From: Stenotrophomonas ginsengisoli
Lineage (GTDB): Bacteria > Pseudomonadota > Gammaproteobacteria > Xanthomonadales > Xanthomonadaceae
Reading direction: 5' to 3'
DNA: 64,000 bases
NCBI RefSeq assembly: GCF_001431485.1
Contig: NZ_LDJM01000036.1
Location: 1-64,000 of the forward strand
Shown: positions 34,059 through 43,033 of the stretch, piece by piece
Numbering within the stretch: the stretch's first letter is position 1
How the letters are laid out: each line of letters opens with the position of its first letter
Made by a program: the position numbers and the translations under genes
The notes under the pieces: model-generated
Databases searched by the model: none
What the model saw: only the letters and a program-made list of their open reading frames with translations
What the model was told of the DNA's origin: nothing

Positions 34059-37000
34059 GGTGTGGAGGGACCACGCTGGCGCTTTGCCTGCTGTGGATGG
34101 TGATCACGTTGGTGGTTCCGGCCATGGCAGCCGCGCCGGGCGCGGCTGCCAGCGGGCCGGCAACCCTGCGCCTGCAGGCTCAGCCCTATCTGCGTGAATT
34201 CACCATCGCCGACGGGCTGCCGTCATCCAACATCCGCGGCATCACCGAAGACCGTTTCGGTTACCTGTGGCTGGCCAGTGGCGATGGTCTGGTCCGTTTT
34301 GACGGGCGCAACTTCCGCACCTGGCGCACCGAAAACGGCCTGCGTGACAACGAGCTGTGGGCCGTGCACGTGGATGCGCGCAACCAGTTGTGGGTGGGAA
34401 CCAATTCGGCCGGCCTGGTGATGCTCAGCGCCGACCGGCGCAATTTCCGTTACTACGACCAGCAGACCCATCCGCAGATCGGCTCCAACCGGATCTGGGC
34501 GGTGACCTCCACCGCCGACGGGGCGATCTGGTTTGGTACCGACAATGCCGGCCTGTACCGGCTGGCACCGGACAATACCCTGCGCGTGTTCCTGCCCGAG
34601 CCGGGCAATCCACGTTCCCTGCCGTCGCGCTCGGTTGGCCAGTTGATGGTGGCCGATGACGGCCAGCTCTGGATCGGGACCCAGCAAGGGGTGGCGCGCT
34701 GGACCGGCGCGGACTTTGAACGCCTGCCCAGCGACCAGATGCCTTCACCGCTGGTCAATACCCTGCACCAGGACCGCGATGGCCGGATCTGGGTGGGCAC
34801 CAGCCGGGGCATGGTGGTGGTGCTGCCCGATGGCCGCCTGCATCACCCGCAACTGGGCACCGAACCGGGCAAGCAGGCGCTGCAGCTGCTGGTCCAGGAC
34901 AGCCAGGGCGAGCTGTGGTTTGACACCATGGGTGGGCTGGGCCTGAGCCGGGACGAGCAATGGATCGACGACGTGCTGGTCTACAGCGCGATGGCACGCC
35001 GCGCGGTGAGGCCGTCCTGGGTGATGGGCTACGAGGATCGCGAGGGCGGCCTGTGGTTTGGCAGCATCCAGGATGGCTTGTGGTACCTGCCGCCCAACTG
35101 GCGCCAGTTCACCCAGCTGCAGGGCGAGCGCTTCAGCGCCGATGGCCTGCGCAACCCCTTGCCGATCGGCCTGGCCGCTTCCTCGCACAACGGGTTGTGG
35201 GTGGTCGGCAGTGGCGGGGTGCTGGACCACATCGATCCACGCACGGGCAGGATCGAGCATCACTTCGATGCCTCGCTCAGCCATACCTGGCTGCGTGCGG
35301 TGGTCGAGGACGGGCAGGGCGGGGTCTGGATCGGCAGCCATCGGCAGTTGATGCGCTTCGAGCCGGGCAGCGGTGCGTTCAAGCGCTGGCAGCACGATGA
35401 TCCGGTCGATCCGGCCCCGGCCGGGACCATCTCGCGCCTGGTGCGTTGCAACCAGGGGCGCATCTGGGCATTCAGCGGCGAGGCCGGGATCCAGCTGCGT
35501 GATGCGCAGGGCAGCGTGATCTGGCGTCACGACATCGATGGCAAACCGGGGGTCACCCTCAACCCGCATTCGGCCCAGTGCGGCCCGGATGACCAGTTGT
35601 GGGTGGGCACCGAGCAGGGCGTGCGGCGCTTTGATCCGGTACTTGAAACCTTTGTCGAGGTGCCCGGCTCACCACAGCTGCCGGTGCATGTGCTGGGTTT
35701 CAGCGTCGACGGGGTGCTCTGGATGGGCCATCAGGGGGCCTTGAGCGTGCACCTGCTGCGCGATGGCGGCCTGCAGCGTCTGGACCGCATCGACGAGGAC
35801 AACGGTTTTCCGCAGATCACTCCCAACGGCCTGGTCCTGGATGTGCAGGGCGTGGCCTGGGTCAGTGCGCCACGTGGCCTGTACCGGGTGGATCTGGCCA
35901 ACCGCAGCGTGCGCCAGTTCGGCGTGCAGGATGGCCTGCGCAGCCAGGAGCTGATGCCCAATTCGCTGGGCATGACCACCCGCGGCCAGGTGTATGCGGC
36001 CACCACCTTCGGCCTGTTGCTGCTGGCCCCGGCCGAACTGATGCCCAGCAAGCTGCGCCAGGTGCTGGCCATCGAGCGGGTCACCGTGCGCCGCGGCGAT
36101 GAGCTGCTGGAGCTGACCCACCAGACCCCGTTGCTGATCGAGCCGGACATGCGCGACCTGCAGGTCAATGCGCGCCTGCTGTCCTTTGCCGACGGCAGCA
36201 GCAACCTGTACCGCTTCAAGCTGGAAGGCTTCGACCCGGACTGGGTGGAAGTGGGCAACAACGGCGAGCGCATCTTTTCCAGCCTGCGCCCGGGCCTGCA
36301 CCGCCTGCTGATCCAGGCGCGCACCGCCGACAACGTCTGGTCATCGGTGCAGACCCTGGAATTCCGCGTGCTGCCGCCGTGGTGGGCGAGCAAGACCGGT
36401 ATCGCGGTCTATGCGTTGCTGCTGGCGTTGCTGGTCTGGGGTGGCTTGCGCCTGTACCGCCGTCGTCTGCAGCGTATCAATGAGCTGGCCATGGCCCAGC
36501 GCACCCGTGAACTGGCCGAGCAGGCCTCGTTGGCCAAGACCCGCTTTCTGGCCAACCTGGGCCACGAGGTGCGTACCCCGTTGACCGGGGTGCTGGGCAT
36601 GAGCGAACTGCTGCTGGCCTCGGACCTGCCGCAGCACCAGCGCGGCTATGCCCATTCCATCCAGTTGGCCGGCGAGCACCTGCTGCGCCTGGTCAACGAT
36701 GCCCTGGACCTGGCCCGGATCGAGGCGGGCAAGCTGGAGCTGCAGCAGGGCTGGGTGGACCTGGCCGCCCAGGTCGAGCAGGTGGTGGTGCTGATGCAGC
36801 CGCTGGCCCAGGCCAAGCAGCTGCAGTTTGTCACCCGGCTGGAGTTTGCCGCCCATACCCATGTCTTTGGCGATGCGCTGCGCCTGCGTCAGATCATGCT
36901 CAACCTGCTGGGCAATGCGATCAAGTTCACCGCCAGTGGCCAGGTCACCCTGCATGTGCGGGTCCAGCCCGATTCGCCGGGCCTGATGCTGGAGGTGATC

Positions 37001-37654
37001 GATACCGGGCCGGGCATTGCCGATGCACAGAAGCAGCGCCTGTTCAAGCGCTTTGAACAGGCCGAAGGGGCGCGTACCACCGAACGTTATGGTGGTAGCG
37101 GCCTGGGCCTGTCGATCAGCAACGAGCTGGCGATGGCCATGGGCGGGGCGATCACCGTGGACAGCCAGCCCGGACGCGGTGCCCGCTTCGCCGTACAGCT
37201 GCCGCTGCCCTGGCAGCTGAAGATGCCCGCCGGCCAGGCAGTGGTGCCGGCGCCGAAGCAGCAGCAGGGATTGTCGGTGCTGCTGGTGGAGGACGACCTG
37301 ACCATTGCCGAGGTCATTCGGGGCTTGCTGCAGGTGCGTGGCCACCGCGTGCAGCATGTGGGTCATGGCCTGGCGGCCTTGTCCGAACTCAGTGCGCAGG
37401 ACTTTGACATCGCCCTGCTGGACCTGGACCTGCCGGGCATCGATGGCCTGCAGCTGGCCAGCCAGTTGCGGGCAATGGGCCATCAGCTGCCGTTGCTGGC
37501 CGTGACCGCACGCGCCGATGCGGAGGCCGCCGAACAGGCCATGGCCAATGGTTTCAACGGTTTCCTGCGCAAGCCGGTGACCGGGCAGATGCTCGATGCG
37601 GCGATCAATGCGGCCATGGCCGCGGCCCAGTCAGGCCCGGCCGGCACACAATGA
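34055..37654 (+). CDS. Two-component-propeller hybrid histidine kinase (second of a tandem pair)
   Basis: A 1199-residue paralog of the preceding gene with the same order: signal segment, propeller repeats (G-Y-L-W-L-A-S, Q-L-W-V-G-T, A-I-W-F-G-T, Q-L-W-I-G-T, R-I-W-V-G-T), Y_Y_Y domain, membrane helix, HisKA with H837, HATPase and receiver with D1123. Unlike its neighbour it has canonical ATP-site motifs (N-L-L-G-N-A-I-K-F-T, D-T-G-P-G-I, G-G-S-G-L-G-L-S-I-S). It should be a working kinase with internal phosphotransfer. The final output partner is not encoded beside it. Confidence 0.93.
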   Translation: MRCGGTTLALCLLWMVITLVVPAMAAAPGAAASGPATLRLQAQPYLREFTIADGLPSSNIRGITEDRFGYLWLASGDGLVRFDGRNFRTWRTENGLRDNELWAVHVDARNQLWVGTNSAGLVMLSADRRNFRYYDQQTHPQIGSNRIWAVTSTADGAIWFGTDNAGLYRLAPDNTLRVFLPEPGNPRSLPSRSVGQLMVADDGQLWIGTQQGVARWTGADFERLPSDQMPSPLVNTLHQDRDGRIWVGTSRGMVVVLPDGRLHHPQLGTEPGKQALQLLVQDSQGELWFDTMGGLGLSRDEQWIDDVLVYSAMARRAVRPSWVMGYEDREGGLWFGSIQDGLWYLPPNWRQFTQLQGERFSADGLRNPLPIGLAASSHNGLWVVGSGGVLDHIDPRTGRIEHHFDASLSHTWLRAVVEDGQGGVWIGSHRQLMRFEPGSGAFKRWQHDDPVDPAPAGTISRLVRCNQGRIWAFSGEAGIQLRDAQGSVIWRHDIDGKPGVTLNPHSAQCGPDDQLWVGTEQGVRRFDPVLETFVEVPGSPQLPVHVLGFSVDGVLWMGHQGALSVHLLRDGGLQRLDRIDEDNGFPQITPNGLVLDVQGVAWVSAPRGLYRVDLANRSVRQFGVQDGLRSQELMPNSLGMTTRGQVYAATTFGLLLLAPAELMPSKLRQVLAIERVTVRRGDELLELTHQTPLLIEPDMRDLQVNARLLSFADGSSNLYRFKLEGFDPDWVEVGNNGERIFSSLRPGLHRLLIQARTADNVWSSVQTLEFRVLPPWWASKTGIAVYALLLALLVWGGLRLYRRRLQRINELAMAQRTRELAEQASLAKTRFLANLGHEVRTPLTGVLGMSELLLASDLPQHQRGYAHSIQLAGEHLLRLVNDALDLARIEAGKLELQQGWVDLAAQVEQVVVLMQPLAQAKQLQFVTRLEFAAHTHVFGDALRLRQIMLNLLGNAIKFTASGQVTLHVRVQPDSPGLMLEVIDTGPGIADAQKQRLFKRFEQAEGARTTERYGGSGLGLSISNELAMAMGGAITVDSQPGRGARFAVQLPLPWQLKMPAGQAVVPAPKQQQGLSVLLVEDDLTIAEVIRGLLQVRGHRVQHVGHGLAALSELSAQDFDIALLDLDLPGIDGLQLASQLRAMGHQLPLLAVTARADAEAAEQAMANGFNGFLRKPVTGQMLDAAINAAMAAAQSGPAGTQ

Positions 37655-37655
37655 A

Positions 37656-37682
37656 ACAGGCCGGGCGCATGGCCCGGCCTGT
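37656..37682. terminator. Bidirectional terminator between hybrid kinase and hemE
   Basis: The stem acaggccgggc/gcccggcctgt lies between the convergent kinase and hemE genes. On the minus strand it is followed by TTTCATTGT. Confidence 0.7.
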
Positions 37683-37710
37683 CGGTTGTTGCTGCTGAGG
37701 GTTTTGCTGC

Positions 37711-38784
37711 TCAGCGCGCGCTGTGGCGGTGCACCGCGTCCACCAGCACACCGACATGTTCGGGGTTCATGTCCGGGGACATGCCGTGGCCGAGGTTGAA
37801 GATGTGGCCTTCGCGCGAACCGCCGTTGCCGTCGCGGTAGCTGTCCAGGGTGCGGGCCACTTCGCGTTCGATCGCTTCCGGGCTGCCGTACAGGGTGGTC
37901 GGGTCCAGATTGCCCTGCAGGGCAACCCGGCCACCGGCCGCGCGTGCGGCCTGGTCCAGGGAAATGGTCCAGTCCACGCCGACACCGTCGGTACCGGTGG
38001 CGGCCAGCTCGGCCACGTACTGGCCGGTGCCCTTGCCGAACAGGATCAGCGGGGTGCGCTCAGCCCCCTGGCCGCGGTCCAGCTCGGCGGCAATGCGCTG
38101 CATGTAGCGCAGCGAGAACTCGCGGTACATCGCCGGCGACAGCACCCCGCCCCAGGTGTCGAACACCTGCAGGGCCTGGGCGCCGGCATGGCGCTGTGCT
38201 GCCAGGTAGGCGATCACCGCATCGGTGGTCACTTCCAGCAGCTTGTGCAGGGTAGCCGGCTCGTTCAGCGCCATCGCCTTGATCTTGGCGAAATCCTTGC
38301 TGCCGCCGCCCTGCACCATGTAGCAGGCCAGGGTCCACGGGCTGCCGGAAAAACCGATCAGCGGCACCTTGCCATCGAGCTCGCGGCGGATCACCCGCAC
38401 CGCGTCCATCACATAGCCCAGGTCGGTTTCCATGTCCGGCACACCGAGGCGGGCAACATCGGCCGCACTGGAGACCGGGCGCTCGAACTTGGGGCCTTCG
38501 CCTTCGGCAAAGTACAGGCCCAGGCCCATCGCATCGGGCACGGTGAGGATGTCGGAGAACAGGATCGCCGCATCCAGCTCGAAGCGGCGCAGCGGTTGCA
38601 GGGTGACCTCGCAGGCGATCTCCGGGTTCTTGGCCATGGCCAGGAACGAACCGGCCTTGGCCCGGGTGGCGCGGTACTCCGGCAGATAGCGGCCGGCCTG
38701 GCGCATCAACCAGACGGGGGTGCAGTCCACCGGCTCGCGGCGCAGGGCGCGCAGGAAACGGTCATTCTTCAATGGGGTGGTCAT
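37711..38784 (-). CDS. hemE: Uroporphyrinogen decarboxylase
   Basis: A 357-residue enzyme (E. coli HemE is 354). It has the N-terminal signature [16 protein letters not shown] with the substrate-binding Arg residues, the [12 protein letters not shown] segment with the catalytic Asp, and [12 protein letters not shown]. It decarboxylates four acetate side chains of uroporphyrinogen III to give coproporphyrinogen III. The start was chosen at the Met four residues before K-N-D-R-F-L-R-A-L; the open frame extends further without homology. Genes aroB and aroK lie upstream on the same strand. Confidence 0.96.
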   Translation of the reverse strand: MTTPLKNDRFLRALRREPVDCTPVWLMRQAGRYLPEYRATRAKAGSFLAMAKNPEIACEVTLQPLRRFELDAAILFSDILTVPDAMGLGLYFAEGEGPKFERPVSSAADVARLGVPDMETDLGYVMDAVRVIRRELDGKVPLIGFSGSPWTLACYMVQGGGSKDFAKIKAMALNEPATLHKLLEVTTDAVIAYLAAQRHAGAQALQVFDTWGGVLSPAMYREFSLRYMQRIAAELDRGQGAERTPLILFGKGTGQYVAELAATGTDGVGVDWTISLDQAARAAGGRVALQGNLDPTTLYGSPEAIEREVARTLDSYRDGNGGSREGHIFNLGHGMSPDMNPEHVGVLVDAVHRHSAR

Positions 38785-38827
38785 CGGCGTACTCGCTTGG
38801 GGTGGCGCAAGCGCCCCCGGGTGGGTC

Positions 38828-39091
38828 TTAGGGCGTGCGTTGCAGCGGCGCGGAGCCACTGACGAAGGTCACCTGGAAGCCGCGCTTGAGCTGGTTGTCG
38901 CGGGCTTTCTCAAAGGCGGTGGTGGCCTGCGCCTCGTCCAGGAACAGTTCCCGGCGCAGTTGGCTGCGGCCACCGATATGACCGGTCTCGCGCAACAGCA
39001 CCCAGCCGCCGAACAGGTCCGGCTGCAGGGTGAGTTGGATGTATTTCGGCGGCTCGGGGCCAACCGGAATCTGTTGCAGGAAGACGCGCAT
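38828..39091 (-). CDS. Mini-protein consisting of a WGR-like domain
   Basis: An 87-residue protein. The segment [28 protein letters not shown] is followed by [18 protein letters not shown]. This has the spacing and Trp/Gly/Arg pattern of WGR domains, which bind nucleic acids in PARPs and some bacterial regulators. Here it stands alone, with no MolR, PARP or kinase partner. It lies between aroB and hemE on the same strand, 43 bases before hemE, and may be co-transcribed. Function unknown. Confidence 0.75.
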   Translation of the reverse strand: MRVFLQQIPVGPEPPKYIQLTLQPDLFGGWVLLRETGHIGGRSQLRRELFLDEAQATTAFEKARDNQLKRGFQVTFVSGSAPLQRTP

Positions 39092-39193
39092 GGGGCCGAT
39101 TGTAGCGGCAAGCTGGCATAAAAAGCGCCAGCGTGCGGCAGTATCGCTCCGGCTTATCGCCCCTGTAGCAGCAGGCTATCGCCGCGGCCGGGC

Positions 39194-40300
39194 TCAGCCA
39201 GCGGCCAGCACCGCCAGTACCGCCGCTTCGTCCACATCCGGCACGATCAGGCTTTCACCAAACGCGGTCCACAGGATCAGGCGCAGGGACCCGGCGCTGT
39301 TCTTCTTGTCCAGGCGCATGTGCGCCAGCAGGGCGGCCGGGTCCAGCCCGTCGGGGATGCGGGTAGGCAGGTCGAAGGCGCCCAGCAGCTCGGCCAGGGC
39401 ATCGCCGTCGCGCTCGGTGGCCATGCCAAGCGCGGCCGACAGGCGCGCGGCCAGCACCATGCCCACGGCCACGGCCTCGCCATGGATCAGGTTGTCGCTG
39501 CCCGGCGCGCCGTAGCCCTGTGCGGTTTCAATGGCGTGGCCGAAGGTGTGGCCGAGGTTGAGCAGGGCGCGTTCGCCCTTCTCGGTGGGGTCGCGGGCCA
39601 CGATTTCGGCCTTGTGCTCACAGCTGGCGGCAATGGCCAGGGCCAGCACGTCGGCCTGGCCATCGAGCAGGGCATGGCGTTCCTGGGCCAGCCACTGGGC
39701 AAAGCGCAGGTCGCGGATGGCGGCGTACTTGATCACCTCGGCCAGGCCGGCGCGCAGCTCGCGCGGCGGCAGGGTGGCCAGGGTGGCGGTGTCGGCGATC
39801 ACCGCGCGCGGCGGATGGAAGGCGCCGACCAGGTTCTTGCCCTGCGGCAGGTCTACCGCGGTCTTGCCGCCGACCGAGGAGTCCACCATGGCCAGCAGGC
39901 TGGTGGGCAGCTGGACGCAGTCGATGCCGCGCATCCAGCAGGCCGCGGCAAAGCCGGCCATGTCACCGACCACGCCGCCACCGAGGGCCAGCACGCAGGC
40001 ATCACGGGTGGCACCGAGCTCGGCCAGCGACTGGATCACCTGGCCGAAGTTGTCCAGGGTCTTGGAGGCTTCGCCGGCCGGGATCACATGGGCGCCGATC
40101 TGCAGCTCCGGGCGGGCGGCGAGCAGGGCCGCGCGCACGCGGTCAAGGTACAGCGGCGCCACCTGGTCATCGGAGACGATCAGCACGTGGCGGCCGCGGA
40201 TGTGGCGGCCGATCAGGGCGCCGTCATCGAGCAGGCCGTGGCCGATATGGATGGTGTAGGGGGTGTCACCTTGGACGGCAACCTGGCGAATGGCGGTCAT
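39194..40300 (-). CDS. aroB: 3-dehydroquinate synthase
   Basis: A 368-residue enzyme. It has [13 protein letters not shown] for NAD binding, [29 protein letters not shown] and the zinc-ligand region [11 protein letters not shown]. It converts DAHP to 3-dehydroquinate, the second step of the shikimate pathway. The ATG overlaps the stop of aroK by four bases. Adjacent aroK supports the assignment. Confidence 0.97.
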   Translation of the reverse strand: MTAIRQVAVQGDTPYTIHIGHGLLDDGALIGRHIRGRHVLIVSDDQVAPLYLDRVRAALLAARPELQIGAHVIPAGEASKTLDNFGQVIQSLAELGATRDACVLALGGGVVGDMAGFAAACWMRGIDCVQLPTSLLAMVDSSVGGKTAVDLPQGKNLVGAFHPPRAVIADTATLATLPPRELRAGLAEVIKYAAIRDLRFAQWLAQERHALLDGQADVLALAIAASCEHKAEIVARDPTEKGERALLNLGHTFGHAIETAQGYGAPGSDNLIHGEAVAVGMVLAARLSAALGMATERDGDALAELLGAFDLPTRIPDGLDPAALLAHMRLDKKNSAGSLRLILWTAFGESLIVPDVDEAAVLAVLAAG

Positions 40301-40845
40301 GCGGGGCTCGGGCGGGTGAGTTGCTGCCACTGGGCGGCCAGCTGCAGCACCAGCTGCGCGGTGGCCTCGGCAGGAATGAAACGGTCGGTGTCCAGGCACA
40401 GCTGGCCCAGTTGCCGGTACAGCGGGTCGCGCTGGGCGGCCATGCTGGCCAGCACCTGATCGCGGTCGGTGCGCTGCAGCAAGGGGCGGCTGCGGTCGCG
40501 GGCCAGACGCTCGATCTGGGCCTGCACGCTGACATGCAGGTGGACCACGAAGGCGCGCCGGGTCATCAGCTCGCGGTTGGACTCGGCCAGCACCGCGCCG
40601 GCACCGGTGGCCACCAGCACCCCGTCATCGGCCAGGGCCTGGGCCAGGGCGCGCGACTCATGCTCGCGGAAGCCGGCCTCGCCCAGGTGCTCGAACAGTT
40701 CGGCAATGCTGCTGCCGGCCAGCTCGCTGATCAGCACGTCCAGGTCGATGAAGCGCAGGCCGAAACGCTCGGCGACGCGGCGTCCCAGGCTGGTCTTTCC
40801 GGCACCGGTGGGGCCGATGAATACAAGGTTGCTGGAAGGGTTCAT
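40297..40845 (-). CDS. aroK: Shikimate kinase
   Basis: A 182-residue P-loop kinase. Walker A is G-P-T-G-A-G-K-T near residue 12. The shikimate-binding segments F-I-D-L-D, F-R-E-H-E and A-T-G-A-G-A-V follow, with the lid R-D-R-S-R-P-L-L. It phosphorylates shikimate at O3. AGGA is nine bases before the chosen ATG; an ATG six bases upstream is too close to it. It is translationally coupled to aroB. Confidence 0.96.
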   Translation of the reverse strand: MNPSSNLVFIGPTGAGKTSLGRRVAERFGLRFIDLDVLISELAGSSIAELFEHLGEAGFREHESRALAQALADDGVLVATGAGAVLAESNRELMTRRAFVVHLHVSVQAQIERLARDRSRPLLQRTDRDQVLASMAAQRDPLYRQLGQLCLDTDRFIPAEATAQLVLQLAAQWQQLTRPSPA

Positions 40846-40942
40846 CGCCATCGATCCTAGCATTTCGCAGGCACCGGCTTAACACGAGGGCGCAGACCAT
40901 CGGCATTGGCGCATGTGCCAATGCTCAAAAGGAGTGGTGTCG

Positions 40943-41146
40943 ATGTCCGTAGCCAAAGTGATTGAAGTCAGTGCCTCTTCCAAGACCAGCGTCGAGGATG
41001 CGGTGCGCAGCGGCCTGAAGAAGGTGGCCAGCACGGTCAAGGGTGTCCAGGGCGCCTGGGTCAACGAGATCAAGGTGCAGACCGATGCCAACGGCGAGAT
41101 CGTGGAGTGGCGGGTCAACATGCGTGTGACCTTCCTGGTCGAATAA
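40943..41146 (+). CDS. Dodecin flavin-binding protein
   Basis: A 67-residue protein with the dodecin pattern: S-V-A-K-V-I-E-V-S-A-S-S, a central helix E-D-A-V-R-S-G-L-K-K-V-A, G-A-W-V-N-E-I-K-V-Q and the final strand E-W-R-V-N-M-R-V-T-F-L-V-E. Dodecins assemble as hollow dodecamers that store riboflavin, FMN or FAD; W and Q residues in the segment W-V-N-E-I-K-V-Q match flavin-stacking positions. AAAGGAG lies ten bases before the ATG. It stands alone, divergent from aroK. Confidence 0.93.
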   Translation: MSVAKVIEVSASSKTSVEDAVRSGLKKVASTVKGVQGAWVNEIKVQTDANGEIVEWRVNMRVTFLVE

Positions 41147-41164
41147 GCCTGCGGCAAGGGGCGC

Positions 41165-41983
41165 TCAGCCCTCCACCACGCGGCGCTGTGCATCCAGCTG
41201 CAGGCACAGCGCCGCGATCGCGGGCAAGGTGGCCAGCGCATGCCGGCCGACCCGCTCCAAATGCTGCAGGAAACGCGCCACGGCGGCCGCATCCATGCCG
41301 CTGCGGCCTTGACTGGCGGCCAGCCGCTGTTCCTGTTCGATACGCCAGCCCAGCACGCAATCCCAGTCCGGTGGCTGCAGCGCACACAGCCAGTCGATCT
41401 GCTGCCACAGGGCCGGGTAATCCTGTGCCAGGCGCTGGTTGCACCACTGCCGCCAGCGGCCATCGGCATCGTGTTCGCGCTCCAGCGCATTGACCGGCAT
41501 GGCCAGCGCGGCCGGGTCCTGCGGTCCGACGCCCAGCATCCAGCCTTCCAGTACCAGCAGCTGCAGGCCGGCCCCGGCCTGCGGCCATTGCGTGGCCGGC
41601 AGGCGTTCGTCGGCGAGTTTGTCAAAGCGCGGCAAGGCACAGGCCTGGCCGTTGCGCAGAGTCGTGATTACCGACAGGGCCAGTGCCAGGTCATGGCTGC
41701 CCGGCGGCCCGCGCGTTGCCTGCAGCGGATGCACGCGGGCGGCCAGCTGTTGCCGTTGTCGGCGCGGCAGGTACACATCATCCAGTGACAGGGTGGCCGC
41801 GCGCAGGCCCTGCTGGCGTGCCCGGGCCACCATGCACGCGGCCAGCGTGCTCTTGCCGCTGCCAGGCGGTGCGGCCAGGCCGATCACCTGCATCTGCCCG
41901 TGCGCCAGCGGCCGGCTGGCCAGCAGACGGGCGGCCAGTTGCTGTGCGGCGGCAGGCAGGGCAGTAGGCGCGGGCACGGACAT
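41165..41983 (-). CDS. P-loop kinase of the D-glycerate 3-kinase / YggC-like family
   Basis: A 272-residue protein with Walker A A-P-P-G-S-G-K-S near residue 45, S-L-D-D-V-Y-L-P-R after it and the G-P-P-G-S-H-D-L motif. It also has P-R-F-D-K-L-A-D-E-R and L-L-V-L-E-G-W-M-L-G-V. These are hallmarks of the glycerate kinase (GLYK-like) branch of the phosphoribulokinase/uridine kinase superfamily. The natural substrate is uncertain; D-glycerate is the best guess. The Met at the start of S-V-P-A-P-T was chosen because the open frame further upstream overlaps pdxH. Confidence 0.82.
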   Translation of the reverse strand: MSVPAPTALPAAAQQLAARLLASRPLAHGQMQVIGLAAPPGSGKSTLAACMVARARQQGLRAATLSLDDVYLPRRQRQQLAARVHPLQATRGPPGSHDLALALSVITTLRNGQACALPRFDKLADERLPATQWPQAGAGLQLLVLEGWMLGVGPQDPAALAMPVNALEREHDADGRWRQWCNQRLAQDYPALWQQIDWLCALQPPDWDCVLGWRIEQEQRLAASQGRSGMDAAAVARFLQHLERVGRHALATLPAIAALCLQLDAQRRVVEG

Positions 41984-42026
41984 GTGGCGACAATAGCGTC
42001 TTCCTGGTCCTACTGATGGATGCGCG

Positions 42027-42626
42027 ATGAGCGAGCTGTACAACACGGCCCTGGCCACCTTTGCCGGCCTGCTGGAAGAAGCGGCCAACAGTGGCATGGC
42101 CGACCCCAATGCGATGGTGGTTGCCAGCGTGGATGCGGCCGGGCGGCCGTCATCGCGCACGGTGCTGCTCAAGGCCTTTGATGCGCGTGGTTTTGTCTTC
42201 TACACCCACCTGGAGTCGCGCAAGGGCCGCGAGCTGGCTGCCAACCCGGCCTGTGCCCTGCTGTTCCTGTGGCGCCACCTGCGCCAGGCCGGCATCCAGG
42301 TGCGTATCGAGGGGGATGTGGAACAGGTCGAGGCGGCCGAGGCCGATGCCTATTTCGCCAGCCGCCCGCGCATGAGCCAGCTCGGCGCCTGGGCCTCGCT
42401 GCAGTCGCAGACCCTGCCCGATGTGGCCACCTTCGAGCAGCGTCTGGCCCGCGAGGAAGCCCGCTTTGCCGATGGCCCGGTGCCGCGCCCGGCTGGCTGG
42501 ACCGGCTTGCGGGTGGTGCCGCGCAGCTTCGAATTCTGGTACGGCGCCGGTTACCGCCTGCACGAGCGGGTGTGCATCGAGCGTGGCGATGACGGCCAGT
42601 GGTCGCAGCGCCTGCTGTATCCGTAA
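42027..42626 (+). CDS. pdxH: Pyridoxamine/pyridoxine 5'-phosphate oxidase
   Basis: A 199-residue FMN enzyme. It shows [26 protein letters not shown], the W-R-H-L-R-Q-V-like segment [28 protein letters not shown] and the PLP-site end E-F-W-Y-G-A...R-L-H-E-R. It makes pyridoxal 5'-phosphate, the cofactor used by MetB in this same window. It is divergent from the glycerate-kinase-like gene and followed six bases later by a small PII/NIF3-like gene. Confidence 0.96.
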   Translation: MSELYNTALATFAGLLEEAANSGMADPNAMVVASVDAAGRPSSRTVLLKAFDARGFVFYTHLESRKGRELAANPACALLFLWRHLRQAGIQVRIEGDVEQVEAAEADAYFASRPRMSQLGAWASLQSQTLPDVATFEQRLAREEARFADGPVPRPAGWTGLRVVPRSFEFWYGAGYRLHERVCIERGDDGQWSQRLLYP

Positions 42627-42631
42627 CCGGC

Positions 42632-43033
42632 ATGACCCTGCAGCCGACGGGGCGGGTCAGCATGCAGGTGCCGCTGGCCGCGTTGGATGCGGTACGCGCG
42701 GGCATCCTGGCGGTGGATGCACTGGCGGCCGGTGGCTATGACAGCGGCCTGTTCGAGCAGGCCGCCGGCATCGAGCAGTACCGCCCCTTGCCCGGCACCG
42801 ATGCCGCGCATGGGCAGGCCGGGCAGGTGCAGCGCGTGCCCAGTGTCTGCCTGGGCTTTCATCTGCCGCGCGATGCGGCGCGGCTCGAGCGCATTGTTGC
42901 GCAGGGCATCGCCCCGCATCATCCCTGGCACCACCCGCTGATCGAGGTGGCCCAGGTGCAGCTGTACCTGCGCGATCAGTCCAGGCCGGCGTTGCGCAGC
43001 CAGCGCCACAGGGTGGTGCGCGAGACCTGGTAG
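42632..43033 (+). CDS. Stand-alone NIF3/YqfO-type (PII/CutA-like) domain protein
   Basis: A 133-residue protein. The core Q-V-P-L-A-A-L-D-A-V-R-A-G-I-L, then Y-D-S-G-L-F-E-Q-A-A-G-I-E-Q-Y-R-P-L-P-G-T, G-Q-A-G-Q-V-Q-R-V and H-P-W-H-H-P-L-I-E-V matches the CutA-like insert of NIF3/YqfO proteins. That family usually reads G-x-F-R-P-L-x-G-S...G...G...E-x-V...H-P-Y-E-E-P. Function unknown; metal or small-ligand binding is plausible. It is six bases after pdxH, so probably co-transcribed. Its last ~19 codons overlap the 3' end of prpR on the other strand; family members normally end before that, so the basic tail looks like an extension. Confidence 0.7.
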   Translation: MTLQPTGRVSMQVPLAALDAVRAGILAVDALAAGGYDSGLFEQAAGIEQYRPLPGTDAAHGQAGQVQRVPSVCLGFHLPRDAARLERIVAQGIAPHHPWHHPLIEVAQVQLYLRDQSRPALRSQRHRVVRETW

